From: Mangifera indica
Lineage: Eukaryota; Streptophyta; Magnoliopsida; Sapindales; Anacardiaceae
Direction of reading: 5' to 3'
Length of the DNA: 64,000 bases
Assembly: GCF_011075055.1 (NCBI RefSeq)
Contig: NC_058137.1
Location: 20,135,463-20,199,462, forward strand
The stretch's first letter is position 1. The number at the start of each line of letters is the position of its first letter. The notes under the pieces were generated by a model that was not told where the DNA came from, ran no database searches, and saw only the letters and a list, made by a program, of their open reading frames with translations. Positions 11,061-23,635 of the stretch are shown here, one piece after another. A program made the position numbers and the translations under genes.

Positions 11061-11069
11061 TTTAAAATA

Positions 11070-14000
11070 TCTATTAGGGTCTCTTGGCTTCAGGTAGTCT
11101 TAAATCTTAACGAGTTATGGGTGTGCCGTGCCCTCAAAATAAAATGAAGTGAAATAGAGTAAGCATAGGTAGTGTTGACCGTGACCTACAAGTAAGTGAA
11201 GTTATATTGAAAAGACAGTTTGAAAAAGAAGTAGGCAAAAGGGTTTCCGGTCCCTCAACGAAAGGACTGAAGCAACATGCTTGTTGCTGTTGTTGATGGA
11301 GACCCATAATTTGGCTTCTTCTTCTTAACCCCATTTCCTTTTATCGTTTTTGTGTTTCCTTCCAGGCCACAACACAACAGCAACTCCAATTATTTCCTGT
11401 TTTGAAACGGGAAGCCTTCAAAACTAAGACTAATACGTGATGATATATGGAAGAAGGTACAAAGGGAATTCAATTTTGAATGGTAATATTAATGGAGTAT
11501 TATACATGTGCTGTTCATTTATGTACATCACGTGATGTATTTATTATGATGCATATATACCATCAATGAAGTGAACTTCCAACCCAAGTCTTATCCCCAA
11601 CACCAAGTTTTGATTAAGCAATTGAAAATGAAGTCAATAGAATTAAAAGAAAACAAGGGAGCAGTTAAAGATAAGATAAAAATAGTACTGTAGAGGGCCT
11701 GTCTCAGAATCAGAAGAGATTTGTGCTGTGGGATGTTGGGTTACAGGGGTACACTTTCTTTAAAACTCTATTAAAATCTCAAAAGGATAACATCACCAAC
11801 AAGACAAAAAAAGAAAAAGGAAAAGTTGTCTTCTCAATCTCATCATTCGGAATGTGAAATTTACCAGCACATTCCCTTCAAATGAAATGCAAATGAATTT
11901 GAATTCCATGTTAAACGTTTCCTGCTTCAAACCAGCAAGCATTTCATGGGTTGGGTGGCCCATGCTTCAGACCTACAGGACCCAGTACCACTAGTAACTT
12001 ACTTTATTAATGTTAATTAGTTATTTCCATTATATAATTATATTAATGAAAACATTTCTGGTAAATGAAAAGTCAAACTTTTCCTTAAAAGAAACTTCAT
12101 GTGGGATTAGATTTTTTTTAGATTGAATTAATTATATTAAATAAATAAAATTTTAAATTTAATTATTAATTTTATAATCATTAAATTATATAAATTAAAA
12201 TTTTTATTTTAAAATATCGATAAAAATAATCCATTTTTCTTTTTACATGAAACTCCTCCATTGCTGCTGAAGACACCTCTTCCGGGTACCTCAACGAGAT
12301 TGAGAAAGACAGTTTTCACACATCAACCTCCCCCGATTTTCTAAACCCATAACAGAGGTGAGGTAATTTTTTGCAACAGTTAAAATGGGGAAGCAGAAAC
12401 AGAACATCTGGACCATCAAACAAGGTTATTATTATTATTAACAAGGAGAGTTTGACTGTGGCTTTTTGTATTTATACGAGATTTCCCATCTTGACCTCCT
12501 CCAATCTTCATTGTACTGTTATTACATTATCCATAATAAACCAGTAAATTAAAATAGGAACAGATGTCGGGGTACATTAGTAAATATAATTAAGTAATGT
12601 TTATGTGAAGGGGGAAATGGTGGTCACAATCTTTTTGTGTTTTGACCAGATCAGAGAAGAGCTGCCGAAATGAGCTTCAGGACAAATTCGTCACTTTTGC
12701 TACTCAGCCTAATTATAATAATATATAAACCGTATCTTTTTGATAATAGAGTCACGTGGGAAGGAGGTGGTCCTCCGCCACAATCTTATTATAAAAGTGA
12801 TTCTTTTTCCCTCCATTGCAATTACTTAATTACCCATCTTTCTGCATATTAATTATCGGGTATTTTTACTGTGGATTTCCCAATATTATTACCTGCGGGT
12901 AAAATTATAAGAGCAATAATTACTGTTCCACTGAAATATTCGATGCTCCATGTGTTTCAACAATCAAATCCAACGTGATTTCATAATTCCATTTTGATTA
13001 TATAATATGTATTGATGCTTTTTCTTTTTATTTATTGTACGCTGATTTTGACACAAACGTGAAAAAAAAATATGAAAATTAAATAAAGTTTTCCTCTTAA
13101 ATAAATAAGATATAAAATAGCTAATGAAAATTACTTTTGCTGAATATCATTTTTCTTACCTATGCTTTTAATTATTAAAACAATTTTTCTTACATATTTC
13201 TTCTACTAAGGGCTTTCTTAGCAAAGACAACACTATGATACTTTCAAGTATAGAATTCAGAATTCTATTCGACTAATAACATACCTTAGACTTACAATTA
13301 TCTCAGAAGGTGATAACAAGTCCTACAACCTTAAGATTTTGATTAGTACCTTTACAACAAATAGGAACAAGTCAAAAATAAAAGTCAATAGAGACCAACT
13401 TGAAGACTTTAAGAAATAGTGAGCAAAAAATGTAACACTCACATATACATTTTGAGGATATTATGGTCCTTTTGTTTGCATTTATGGTCATATTCGATTG
13501 TGGCTTGAGTTTAGATGTAAATTGAGTTAAGGATTATATATTTAAGGTGATGTACAACCATATATGAGGAGTGTATACCCGTACATCATATGCTATGTTA
13601 TTCAGATAGATAACATGTCACGTTGGACATTTTAAAGGGATTTACAATTGTGCATACTAAGCATGCATTCCCGTTCATATTGTTACAGTGAGAAAATTTA
13701 TAAAAAGAAAGTTATTGACAAATTAGAGATTCTTATCCTACAAACTTAATTTGTGCTTATCTTTATGATAAAGAGAGAGTTTGAGTGACTGTAGGAGGAG
13801 AAGATTATCGACAACAAACATTCTGACAAGAATAAGCCTATAAGTGGGTAATTGTTTAGGTCTTTTTTACTATTGGAATCTTGCCATCAAATATGTAGAA
13901 TAATGATATAGTTAGTTGTTTTTAATAACAATGATGATTGAATAGGAATTTTGTGTGTTGCTTGTTGCACACATATTTTGCATACATTTTGTTGTTTAGA

Positions 14001-14890
14001 GTTGCGGATTTTAAGATCATTTCAGGTAGAATTAATTAGATTTAGGGTTGATTTTGTGTTATTTCATAATATTTTCTTGCTTTGCTCCAATCCATTTGGT
14101 TTTAGGAAATAGGGGTGAAATAAAGGAAAAGCATAAGAAATTTGAGTAAACATGAAAAAACCAAATCATATAAGAAAACTATAAATCCTTAGCACATGAG
14201 AGATACAAGTCCTACAAGAAGTCAAATATAGGTGCTAGAAGGAAGGAGTAGATTTGGCATAGATTTGGAGAATCCTATAAATCCAGAATTCTTGGCTTCA
14301 CACAAGTTGTCAACCCTAGTTATAAAAAGAGCACATTACGCAACTAAGAGGAGACTTTTGCAACCAACTTTTACTTCTGTTTTTTGGACTTTTGCAACCA
14401 CATAGAATAATGATGAGTAACTAATTTGTTTATCTAGGGATTAAGAGAGATTCTTCGATCCTTATGAACTTGTAGTGTTTTATTTTTAGTATTAATGTAT
14501 TATTTTCATGTTTGTTTTGATTTAATGGATAAGCAATACACACCTTGCATTGATTTTAGGCCTCGATTTCATGCATGCTTGTAGGTTCACATAGATTATT
14601 GAAAGATAGGTGGTACTTAGTTCGTGCATCCATTAAACCTAGAATTTTAACTTTAGAGATAAATTAAAATCCTTGTAGAGTTATTAGTTGTTACAGAGCT
14701 TAAAGGGTTTGTATTAACTTAGTACCATGAGTTAGGTATATGTTTAATGTTTACACGTTTAATCAATCATGAGAAAGGAATTAGGGTAAAATAAGATAGC
14801 CCATTCCGATTAACCTTTTCATGGTAAGGTCTTGTATAAAACACTTGTTAGGTGAAATCTAACAAAACAATTATATTCTTTAGTCAATTT
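11070..14890. other. Intergenic, no recognised gene
   Basis: I support no gene here. A - strand 66-codon frame (11134-11334) with a short Gln run has no recognisable domain. An ATG at about 12385 followed by 13 codons and a donor-like GGTTATT is isolated. 13430-14880 looks like old LTR-type repeat: a TATA-like TTATAAAAAGAG near 14320, and conserved-looking phrases without coding capacity. It lies directly downstream, in - orientation, of the copia remnant at 14900-15960 and may belong to it. Confidence 0.35.
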
Positions 14891-14899
14891 ACTAACAAA

Positions 14900-15960
14900 A
14901 ACTTAATTGCAATTGAAATAAGCTAAATAGAAAACATTTTTCAATGAAATATGATTAGTTATTTTAACGTTCCCAATCAACTTTATTGTTGTTGTTTCTT
15001 CATTAGACAATGACACTTTGATTAATCTTTTAAGCTTCACTTTATCTTTTATTAGTGTCTTATCTGACACTATGTGGTTAGAGGAAGCTCTACTATCCAA
15101 GATTCAATCTGTAGTTTTAGTCACAATACTAATGAAGTTGACTGTTAATGATGTCTTTTTCTCTTTTACAAGTAATGCCACAAGTTGATCAAACTGTTTT
15201 CGTGAGAGATTTAGTTGATTGGTTAGCCTTAAAACGTCTTCTTTCCCTTAGAGTTTGTTGCATATGTAGTGCGTCTTCCATTTTTCTCACCTTGCCATTT
15301 TGTTAGATATCCTATTATTTCAAAACAATTGTCTTTCATGTGCCCGATTTTCTTACAATGGTCACAACTTGGCTTTTCGTTATAATCCTTATCTCTAAAC
15401 CCACCAGTGTTGACTTTAAAAGTTGTTGACTCAATTGACTAAGTCTTACCAATCGTTATTTCTTCTAAAGTTAGTAATGCATAAGCATTTGGAAGGTTGG
15501 ACAATTGATCTTTGCATAACAAATTCGAACTTACTACTCCATAAGCATCATTTAGTCTCATAACAAATTCATGGAGTCTCTCTTCTTCCTTTTCTTTTGT
15601 TGCAACACCATAGGTACATCCAATGAATTCTACCTTGTGTTGCTTTAAGAATGCATTGAGTTGTTCCCACAAGCCTTTTATTTTAGCATAATATGTTGAA
15701 ATGTTCATATCTCCTTAGTGTGTATTGTCTATTTCTGACTTAATTTTTTGGATTTTTGAATCGCTTCCTTGTGAAAAATGTTCTTTTAGTTCTTTCTACA
15801 ATGCATGTGCGGCATCATGAAAAACCATATTGTCATGTAATTCTTCACTCAGGAATTTAAAACCCAAGACATCACCATTGAGTTATAGGTAATCCAATTT
15901 TCTTCATCAAGATCACTTACAAGAGGTTTTGGAAGTTTGCCATCAACAAACACCATCTTG
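14900..15960 (-). pseudogene. Ty1/copia gag-protease remnant 1
   Basis: Reading the - strand from 15960 downwards, the pieces come in copia order. First a gag N-terminal part, FVDGKLPKPLVSDLDEENW..., is followed by a frameshift and stops. Then 15708-15439 gives a gag core (MNISTYYAKIKGLWEQLNAF ... LHEFVMRLNDAYGVV). A CX2CX4HX4C zinc knuckle lies at 15325-15366 (C-DH-C-KKIG-H-MKDN-C). Finally 15100-14903 has a protease-start-like DSRASSNHIVSDKTL and SLKNVFYLAYFNCN. The aspartic protease motif is DSRAS rather than DSGAS. The copy is dead, and reverse transcriptase and integrase are not found. Confidence 0.8.
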
Positions 15961-16029
15961 TGTGCTTCAATATCAAGGCATTGGTCATGACTCTTTTTCA
16001 AGTTGAGTAATTTATTTCCTTCAGAAGGT

Positions 16030-19000
16030 GTGTGACCAACTGATCTCTAGGTTTATCAAAACTACTGCAACTAATAATGTGGTGCCTTTTCTGCCTTGAT
16101 TGTGGTTGCTCTCACCATTTCTCTTTCTGTTTTTGAATATTGAGGCAATCAAACCAGCTTTGAGATCATGAAAAAATTTTCTTTATGGATTGGAAAAGAA
16201 TGATTGATATTATTCACTTATTCGAATTGATACAACAATTAACATATATACAAAAAATATTCCTAATTAATGACCTAAATACAAGGCTAGGCAGTTGACC
16301 ATTTTCCTAAAACTATGTTATAATAAAAGAAAAATGCATGATTGATATAGAAAATTGATCTTATCTCTCAATTTTAGAATATCTCATGATCTTAGTAAAA
16401 TATTCATAATATCATTACTTAATCTCATTAATTGATTTAGAATATTCGCACTTGATCTCGATTTAGAATGTCCACAATTGATCTTAGTAATTAATTCATA
16501 ATATCCACACTTCAAGATTATGTGCCTGAAAAGGAGAACTACGAGAGTTTATTTTTTCATATGGTCAAGGTTTTTGTGCATTTGCAGCCTAGTTTAGTCA
16601 GAAAAGCAAAGTAAGTGAAAAGAAGTGTTACGATGTAAAGAATAAACATGCTTTCATGAAAATTAAAAGTTGTAATGTATTTGTTATTGTGGAAATAGAC
16701 GAGAAAGGAGCCTTGATGACTTTAGTTATGTGTAGTGATACATGTGTGTTTTTTTTTTTAAGAAACAGAAAGATAATGTGAAATTTGAGTTGCGTCAACC
16801 AAGATACTGTATAATTCATCTACTTACTAAGTATATAACACTAATTTATTCCTTGTAATTTTTTTATAAATATGAGATTATTTATGCGATGCTACAAGAG
16901 AAGCGAGAGTCATTGAGAGAGGATGCACAAGCACACGATTTATTTTATGATATATTATGTACTTTAGGCTTTGTTTTTATGCACATTTGTTATGTTTGGA
17001 TTTGTAACTTGTTTTAACTATTTATATATTGACACCTTTTACATGTTTATTTATAAAATTCTATTCAATGCTCATTTAAAATTTATTATGACTTATTTTC
17101 ACAGTGTTTTTGTTTAAATTGCATAGTTTTAAGTAAAGTAAATTAATACATCTATCAAAAAATGTATTATCTATAGAAGTTATTCATCTAAAAGAGTGTT
17201 GCATTGAATCATATTAAAAACTCTTTTTTGATTATCTTTTATACACACAATTTTAAATATTTATCGTTACTCATTTACATCATATAATAGATGCAAAACT
17301 AATATAAGGTTCAATATTGTGTAATTCTAATCGCAAATTAGAAATCTTTATTTTTCTCAACTTGAAGAAACTAGTAGATGGCAAATATCAATGGGCAATA
17401 ATAAAAAACCGAAAAGGAGGAAGAGTGATTAAATAAAGTAAGTAGATTATCTGCCTTAAAATTGCCCAACAGTATCAACTTTAAAAAAAGGCATTATTAT
17501 ACATTTAATAAGAGTAAGATTTTTCAATGACATCACGTGGGTGTTGATGTTGATCCCACTCTGCCTCTGATTTTCGTGGAAGTCCTTCAAAAAGAAAGTC
17601 CCCATATATTTCTTTTTTCAGGAAAAAAAAAAATCATTAAACGGGTCTTCGATTAATGTTTGAATTAATTAAAAATCTGCCGATGCTTGACTCTTAAAAG
17701 TAATGAAGACTTGGATTTGGAAAGTCAGCAATTATGGTTACTAAATAAAAGTAAAAATTTTACCTAATTTAATAAGTAATTAGGGTTGTAAATGAATGCA
17801 TTTATTTACTCAACCATTTTAGTTAGGTTTTGTCTTTATACCCAGCGGTATTATCTTAATAGACATGGTTGTGGTAGACCATCTCCGGCCGTGTTAGATT
17901 AAATTAAGTATTGTTTATCGTGTTAACTTAAAACCTTTAAAGGTACCCTTTTGCGAAATTTTAATGGATTGGTTTGTTATTATATATTTACATATAATTT
18001 AAATTTTTTAGCTTTTTTAAAATTATTTATTTTCTTATTGCTTGTATCAGATCGATCATAAGTTCAGTATAACTCATAAAATTGTGGATCATGCCCGGAA
18101 TATTCTTGCCTTTATCCATAGTCAACCCCTTGGACATGTCTAAAAAAGGGTTTCAGTTAGTTCCGTGGATGGGAAGAAGTTTACAAAAAAATTGAGAAAC
18201 CAAAGGGAGATTTTACGTTTGTGATGGTGCATGCACTCCACCTGTCTGATGAAATAAGCCAGTGGAGGGCTAAAACCCACGCACTAATCGTGCTAAGAAA
18301 TCTACACGGTTACATTAAAATCATAATTGAATGCAATTAGCTGTTAACCCATTTCATGTTGGCAATGTGGCAAAAATATATTGAGGCAGTTACCTAACAC
18401 TTATTACTAATGGGTCACGTGGCAATCACATGTTTGTTCAATGCCACTACCCCTTTCCTATACAGTGACAGATGTGACTGACTCTAATTGAAACCGTCGG
18501 AGGCTAAAAAAGTAAACTCATTAGTCAAGAGGTGCTGTTTTGCTAAACAACAAGGAACCTACAGAGGAAATTTCCACAAATGGTCTACCTGCTTCAATTT
18601 ACTATTCTACCCTTTGTTGAATTTTCACTCTAACTATGAAATTTATTCTAACCCTTTTTGCCCTTCTATTTTCTCATTTAAACCTTTGGTCCCTTAAGTT
18701 TCTATTTTTGTGCAATAGTAAAAATATGTACGCATAACATTGTTCTTCAAGATTAGACTTTTAATTTATCTAGTAAAGTGATTATGAAATTGATCATTAA
18801 ATTCAGGGTTTCACATATTTAGTGTTGTTGAATCTACTTTGAAATAATAATTTGACCTAAATAAAGTTTTTCGTTACCTTAAAAAAAAAAACAGTTGATA
18901 TAATTTTTCTTAAACTTATTATCTTGGTAAAACAATTATCTGTTTATTTCTTAATTTAGTATATTATGTCAAGATAGCAGGAGAAAGAAAAACTCATTGA

Positions 19001-20040
19001 TGATAATTATGTAAAATATCGCTAAAGGATAAAATAGTCAATAGCCTAGTTTGAAACAACGACACCGTATTGAATTATGTATAATATTTATAAAATATCA
19101 CACTTCATACTTGTTTTGGTATCAAATTTAAAAAAGTGAAGATAAATTTTAGAGAAAATATTTTGCTTTGACGATCATGTTATACAGAAAAAGCAAAAAG
19201 CCAAGAAGGAATACGAGATGGAAGAGAGAGTAAGATATACAAATCATGATGTATTGTCATCAATATCATCACAAAACGTATAAATAAGGTATGATTGATG
19301 GGTAAAGACTATTTTTTTTTTCAATCTTATGACAAATACTTATAAGATTGACCGAGTTTTAGCTTGATTTTAGCTTTGGTATATAAATATATATGATTAT
19401 TTATGCAATATTTGAAATTTATATCTTTGATATGTTTTTTTTTTGTTGAAAAAAAAAGAAAATCATTATTTGGTAAACATTGAAGGTTTAATTTCAAATT
19501 ACATATATTTAACTTGTGATTTATATCTCCTTGTGTACTAATTTTGTATGAAAAACAAATAATAAAACCACAAATTTCTAAGTTCATGAAGCAAATTCTT
19601 GTTCTTTATATTTTTCCCAAAATTATGAATAAAATTTTACCCTCAAGTAGTTTTTTTTTCCCTTCTTTACAAAATACTTGGTGATTAATATTTTCCCAAT
19701 TGTAGTAGAAATTACTAAATATTAATCAGATAATTCCTCTGATTGATTCATTATAGAATGTTGATAAAATGTAAGGTAGAATCCTTAATTATTGATCCTG
19801 AAACCCATCATGTCATATTTTTCATTTTCAATAAGATTAATGGAACTTGATGGATATTATGATTTTAATTAATACATCAGCTAGCTAAATTTCCTGCATT
19901 TTTAAGTAAAGAAATAAATGAAAAAGAAAAAAAAAAGATAGATTCTTTAAATCTCAATTAATATACTACCAATTATGATTTAATTTAATTATTAAATACT
20001 AATTAATACCCCTATCCTCCCCCAATCACCAAATCAAAAG
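16030..20040. other. Intergenic, no recognised gene
   Basis: AT-rich sequence with no supported coding gene. Short frames (16628-16819, 18488-18697, 19327-19587) have low-complexity translations. CACGTG G-box cores occur at about 17534 and 18416. They could be regulatory, but no nearby transcription start is evident. Confidence 0.4.
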
Positions 20041-20160
20041 CCAGCTTAGAATATCTGAACATATTTATTATCTGAACTCAAGAATAGTTAAATTGCAATT
20101 TAGAGTCTGATATTTTTATAAAGATTTGGGAGAATTTTGTAAATTAAACTCAAAATAATT

Positions 20161-20161
<1 letters not shown>

Positions 20162-20194
<33 letters not shown>
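20162..20194 (+). repeat. (TAA)n microsatellite
   Basis: About eleven uninterrupted TAA units, some 350 bp upstream of the GRF start codon, followed by a CT-rich leader (CATCTCTCTCTCTCC near 20289). Confidence 0.9.
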
Positions 20195-20196
<2 letters not shown>

Positions 20197-20548
20197 CAAG
20201 GATAAATATATGCTGTGTGGAAACAGCAGTATGTCTTGAGTTGTGGAGTGAGTTTGGAATTACCCTTTGTCTTCCCATCAGTTTCTTTCATCTCTCTCTC
20301 TCCAATTATTTCCTTTTCCATCTCAAAGATCAGTCTAAATAGTCTGTTCAAACAGTACACAGATATACTCTTTTTAAAGATGCGCTTCTTTCTTCTTAAT
20401 TTGTTTCTTTCAACTTGAACCTGTTTAGAGCTTAAAAAAATCCAGTACTTTCTTATTTCACATATCAGTTTAACTCATTTGCCGTTTAACTTTTGTTGCC
20501 CTATGGAGTTCGTTTAGATTGTTGCTAGTGTTGGTGTGTGTCTAAAAT

Positions 20549-23500
20549 ATGGATTTTGGGATTCTGGGTTTGGATGGTCTTGTGGTGGGTCCTGAAAATG
20601 GAGCTCCATCTTCAGTTTCAGTTTCAGTACCACCTGAGACCATGGCAAGGGTTGTTGTTGGATCTAGGTTCTCTAAGCAAGAAAGATCCGGCTCTGGTGA
20701 AGATGACCGGGGAGCTTTAAAAATAGCCAAAACTGGTGACTTCTCATCAGCTTCCAAGGCAATGCCATTACAACAAGGCATTCCTTTGTTAAGATCTAAT
20801 CCAATTTTTTCTGCTTCTGGTGAAACTTCTCGTCAACCGGGGCAAATGCTGAGCTTTCGTTCAAACAAACCAGAAACTGCATTATTCAATAGGACTAATG
20901 CGTTTCTTGAGAGAAGCCCGCAACCCACTGTGTTACCTTACTACAACCGCACACCTCTTGCTTATCCCAGACCTGCAGGTATATTAATAATATACTTCTG
21001 TGTTTTGTTTGTTCCGTTAGAACTGTTTTGCGGGTTTTGGGGAAATTTGTGTCGAAGGGGGTGAATATGGAAATTTTTGGAGTACGGGAGTAAGTTTTTA
21101 GTTCTGTTATGGGATTTTAATCTCGGTAGGGTTGAAGGTCTTTTCATGGGCATTCTGAAATTTTAAGTATTTGATTCTTGAGGAGAGAAAGTCCTGTTTG
21201 GTTTTTCTTCTTTTCATCACTAGCCGGCAATTTTTGTTGTGTTCTGTAAAATGTTTAAAAATATAGACTTGCAGGGGAAGTGAGCAAGAAATATTCGGAA
21301 AATCAACTGTACCAGCTTGTATGAGCGATTTGTTTGTCTTTGCCTTTCTCCTTTTTGTGACTTTTTAGCTTTATAGCTTCCTTTTATCCTGTTAAAGTTG
21401 AAATTTTCCATACATACCATGAATGTCAAGAGCCTAAGATAGTCAGGTTTACATTTTACAGGTGATAATTCTGGAGGATTGAATGTAGTCATGCATGGGG
21501 CTTTTCCTGGGGTTAAAGGGCCATTTACTCCTTCTCAGTGGATTGAACTAGAACACCAGGCCTTGATCTACAAATACATTAGCTTAAACGTGCCTGTACC
21601 ACCCAATTTACTCATCCCCATCAGAAAGTCCGTCCAATCATTTGGCATGCCTTACTCAGCTACTGGGTCCTTTTCTCCCAATTCATGTAAGCTTCTTCTC
21701 TCTGAAAAGCTCTATGCTTTGAGTTTTTTTGTTCCCAATTCATGTAAGGTTCTTCTGTTTGAAATGCTATATACTTTGTGTTGTTATTGCTATTCTTTGA
21801 GTTCCTTAATTTTATTTTATGTGTGGTGTTTGGGTTTGTGCGCTCCTGTTAATTTTTTAGAAGCCATTCTGTTGCAATCAACTGGAGATTCGGAATTAGC
21901 AGTTATTACATTCGGTTTTTGCAGAAAACATAAAGTTTTCTGTTAATCTTTTCTGAGTTTCTTGGTATAAAACCAGGATGTAAGTTCGCTATAGAGTAAC
22001 ACTTTGCTTGATAAAATTTAGCATCTTCTTTGTTTTCTTCCTTTTGGTTGGTTGGTTTGTTTCTTTTCTGCTTTCATTTATTTATATATTTTTAAATTTG
22101 TGCAGATGGATGGGGGCCTTTCCATCTAGGCTATGCTAGCAACACTGATCCTGAGCCAGGGAGGTGTAGGCGAACAGATGGAAAGAAATGGCGGTGCTCA
22201 AGGGATGCTGTTGCTGACCAAAAGTACTGTGAAAGGCACATAAACAGGGGCCGCCATCGTTCAAGAAAGCCTGTGGAAGGCCAAACTGGCCATGCAGCCT
22301 CTGGGACCACTAATTCGATGGTGGTGCCAATGACTTCCTCCATGTCAACATCGATGATAACCAGTGATGGTGCATCCAACAGTCTAGCCATCACCCAGCA
22401 CCAGTTCAAAAACTTACAACCTGGTGCTGCCGCCAAATCTACTGCAGATGCCTGTGTCAGCAGGTGAAGCATAAGCTTTAGAATTTGAGCATTTATCTGT
22501 TTATCTTATATGCTTTGATTTTTAAAGATGATACTGCAGTTTATGGTTTTCATACTTATACTCCCATTTACCTTTTCCCTAATAAAGGTAATCCAATTAT
22601 TCCTTCTACTTTGGCAACAAAAACTAGTCCTAATGTTTAAGACTTAGGATTCCAGGATATATTTGTAATTGTTCTGTTTAGTAATTTGGATAAGAGCCAT
22701 TCTGAAAAACGACATAATTATAAAATTCTAGAGTTGGACATTTTTTCTTGTCTTTTGCCTTTTAATCTTCTTTTTCCCTTATTCCCTTGTAAGGATCTTT
22801 TTACTATTTATTTCTCAGTAAAGTGAATTTGCGTGGCAGAGTGCAAGATTCACGAAGTGTCTCCATGATGTCTTCCACCATTGACCTAAAATCTAATGAA
22901 TCTACTTTCCCTGTTACGAAACAAGACATTCCATTTGAAAAATCCTCTCAATCTGTTTTTGGATTTCTGTGCTCTGACTCCCTCCTTAATCCTTCCCAGA
23001 GGAGCTCATATTCGAATTCCAAAAACTATGGTGGGTCTTTCCTAGACTTTAATGACAGTGAAAACCAAGATCAAAATCCTCTTCGGAAATTCATGGATGA
23101 CTGGCCGAAGGATGAGTCAAGCCGTTCCATTCTTACTTGGCCTGAAGAGCTTAAATCAGACTGGACTCAACTATCAATGTCAATTCCTATAGCTTCAGAA
23201 TTCTCATCATCATCCTCTCCCAACCGTGAGAAACTGGCTCTATCACCCCTTAGGTTATATCGTGAGTTTGAACCTACCCAAGTGGATTTGGGGTTAAACA
23301 ATGATCTCAATGAGCCAACCCAAAAGCTAACAAATTGGATACCAAAGTCTTGGGGAACTTCAATGTGTGGTCCTTTAGGAGAGGCCTTGACCAATACCTC
23401 TAACAATGTGGTTACCTCCGAGAGTTCATCTCTTAACATGGGAACTGAAGGGTGGGATAGCAGCCAGCAATTGGGATCTTCTCCAACAGGTGTCTTGCAA

Positions 23501-23635
23501 AAGTCAGCTTTCTGTTCACTCTCAAATAGCAGTTCGGGGAGCAGTTCAATGGCCGATAACAAGAAGACACATGATGGAGGAAGCATTGGTGATGCCTCAA
23601 CTCTTCTAAGTTCCTCCTCCATTCCATCCCTGTAA
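20549..23635 (+). CDS. GRF: Growth-regulating factor (GRF) transcription factor, 4 exons
   Basis: Exons 20549-20978, 21462-21686, 22106-22463 and 22819-23635 join in frame through GT-AG introns to 609 residues. GRFs bind DNA in the nucleus with GIF co-activators and promote cell proliferation in leaves and meristems. The QLQ domain (about 165-200; [19 protein letters not shown], then [14 protein letters not shown]) is the GIF-binding part. The WRC domain (about 233-276) has zinc ligands Cys239, Cys249, Cys260 and His263 and a basic nuclear-targeting stretch. The C-terminus carries an FFD-like FMDDWPK (429-435), TQL-like TQLSMSIP (454-461) and a GPLGEAL motif (522-528), the arrangement of the GRF1/GRF2-like class. 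The length is somewhat above Arabidopsis GRF1/2 as I recall them. The start has no competing upstream in-frame ATG. A miR396 site lies in exon 3. The QLQ-exon donor is duplicated (see 21677-21790). Confidence 0.96.
21677..21790 (+). repeat. Tandem duplication of the GRF exon 2 splice donor
   Basis: A 57-bp unit starting CCCAATTCATGTAAG (21677-21733) is followed directly by a diverged second unit starting CCCAATTCATGTAAGG (21734 onward). Each carries the same donor, TCAT|GTAAG, at 21686/21687 and 21743/21744. The offset is exactly 57 bases and the frame between them is open, so use of the second donor would add 19 residues between QLQ and WRC without a frameshift. Confidence 0.85.
22258..22278 (+). 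promoter_or_regulatory. miR396 target site in GRF exon 3
   Basis: The 21 bases starting CGTTCAAGAAAGCC and ending TGTGGAA encode the conserved RSRKPVE just after the WRC core. They are complementary to miR396 with the usual one-base bulge seen in GRF targets. Post-transcriptional repression by miR396 is established for this family. Confidence 0.93.

Noticed and set aside
22131..22472. Open - strand frames across GRF exons 3 and 4 (also 23167-23622).
   Set aside because: Shadows of the GRF coding sequence; the + strand has domain and splice support.
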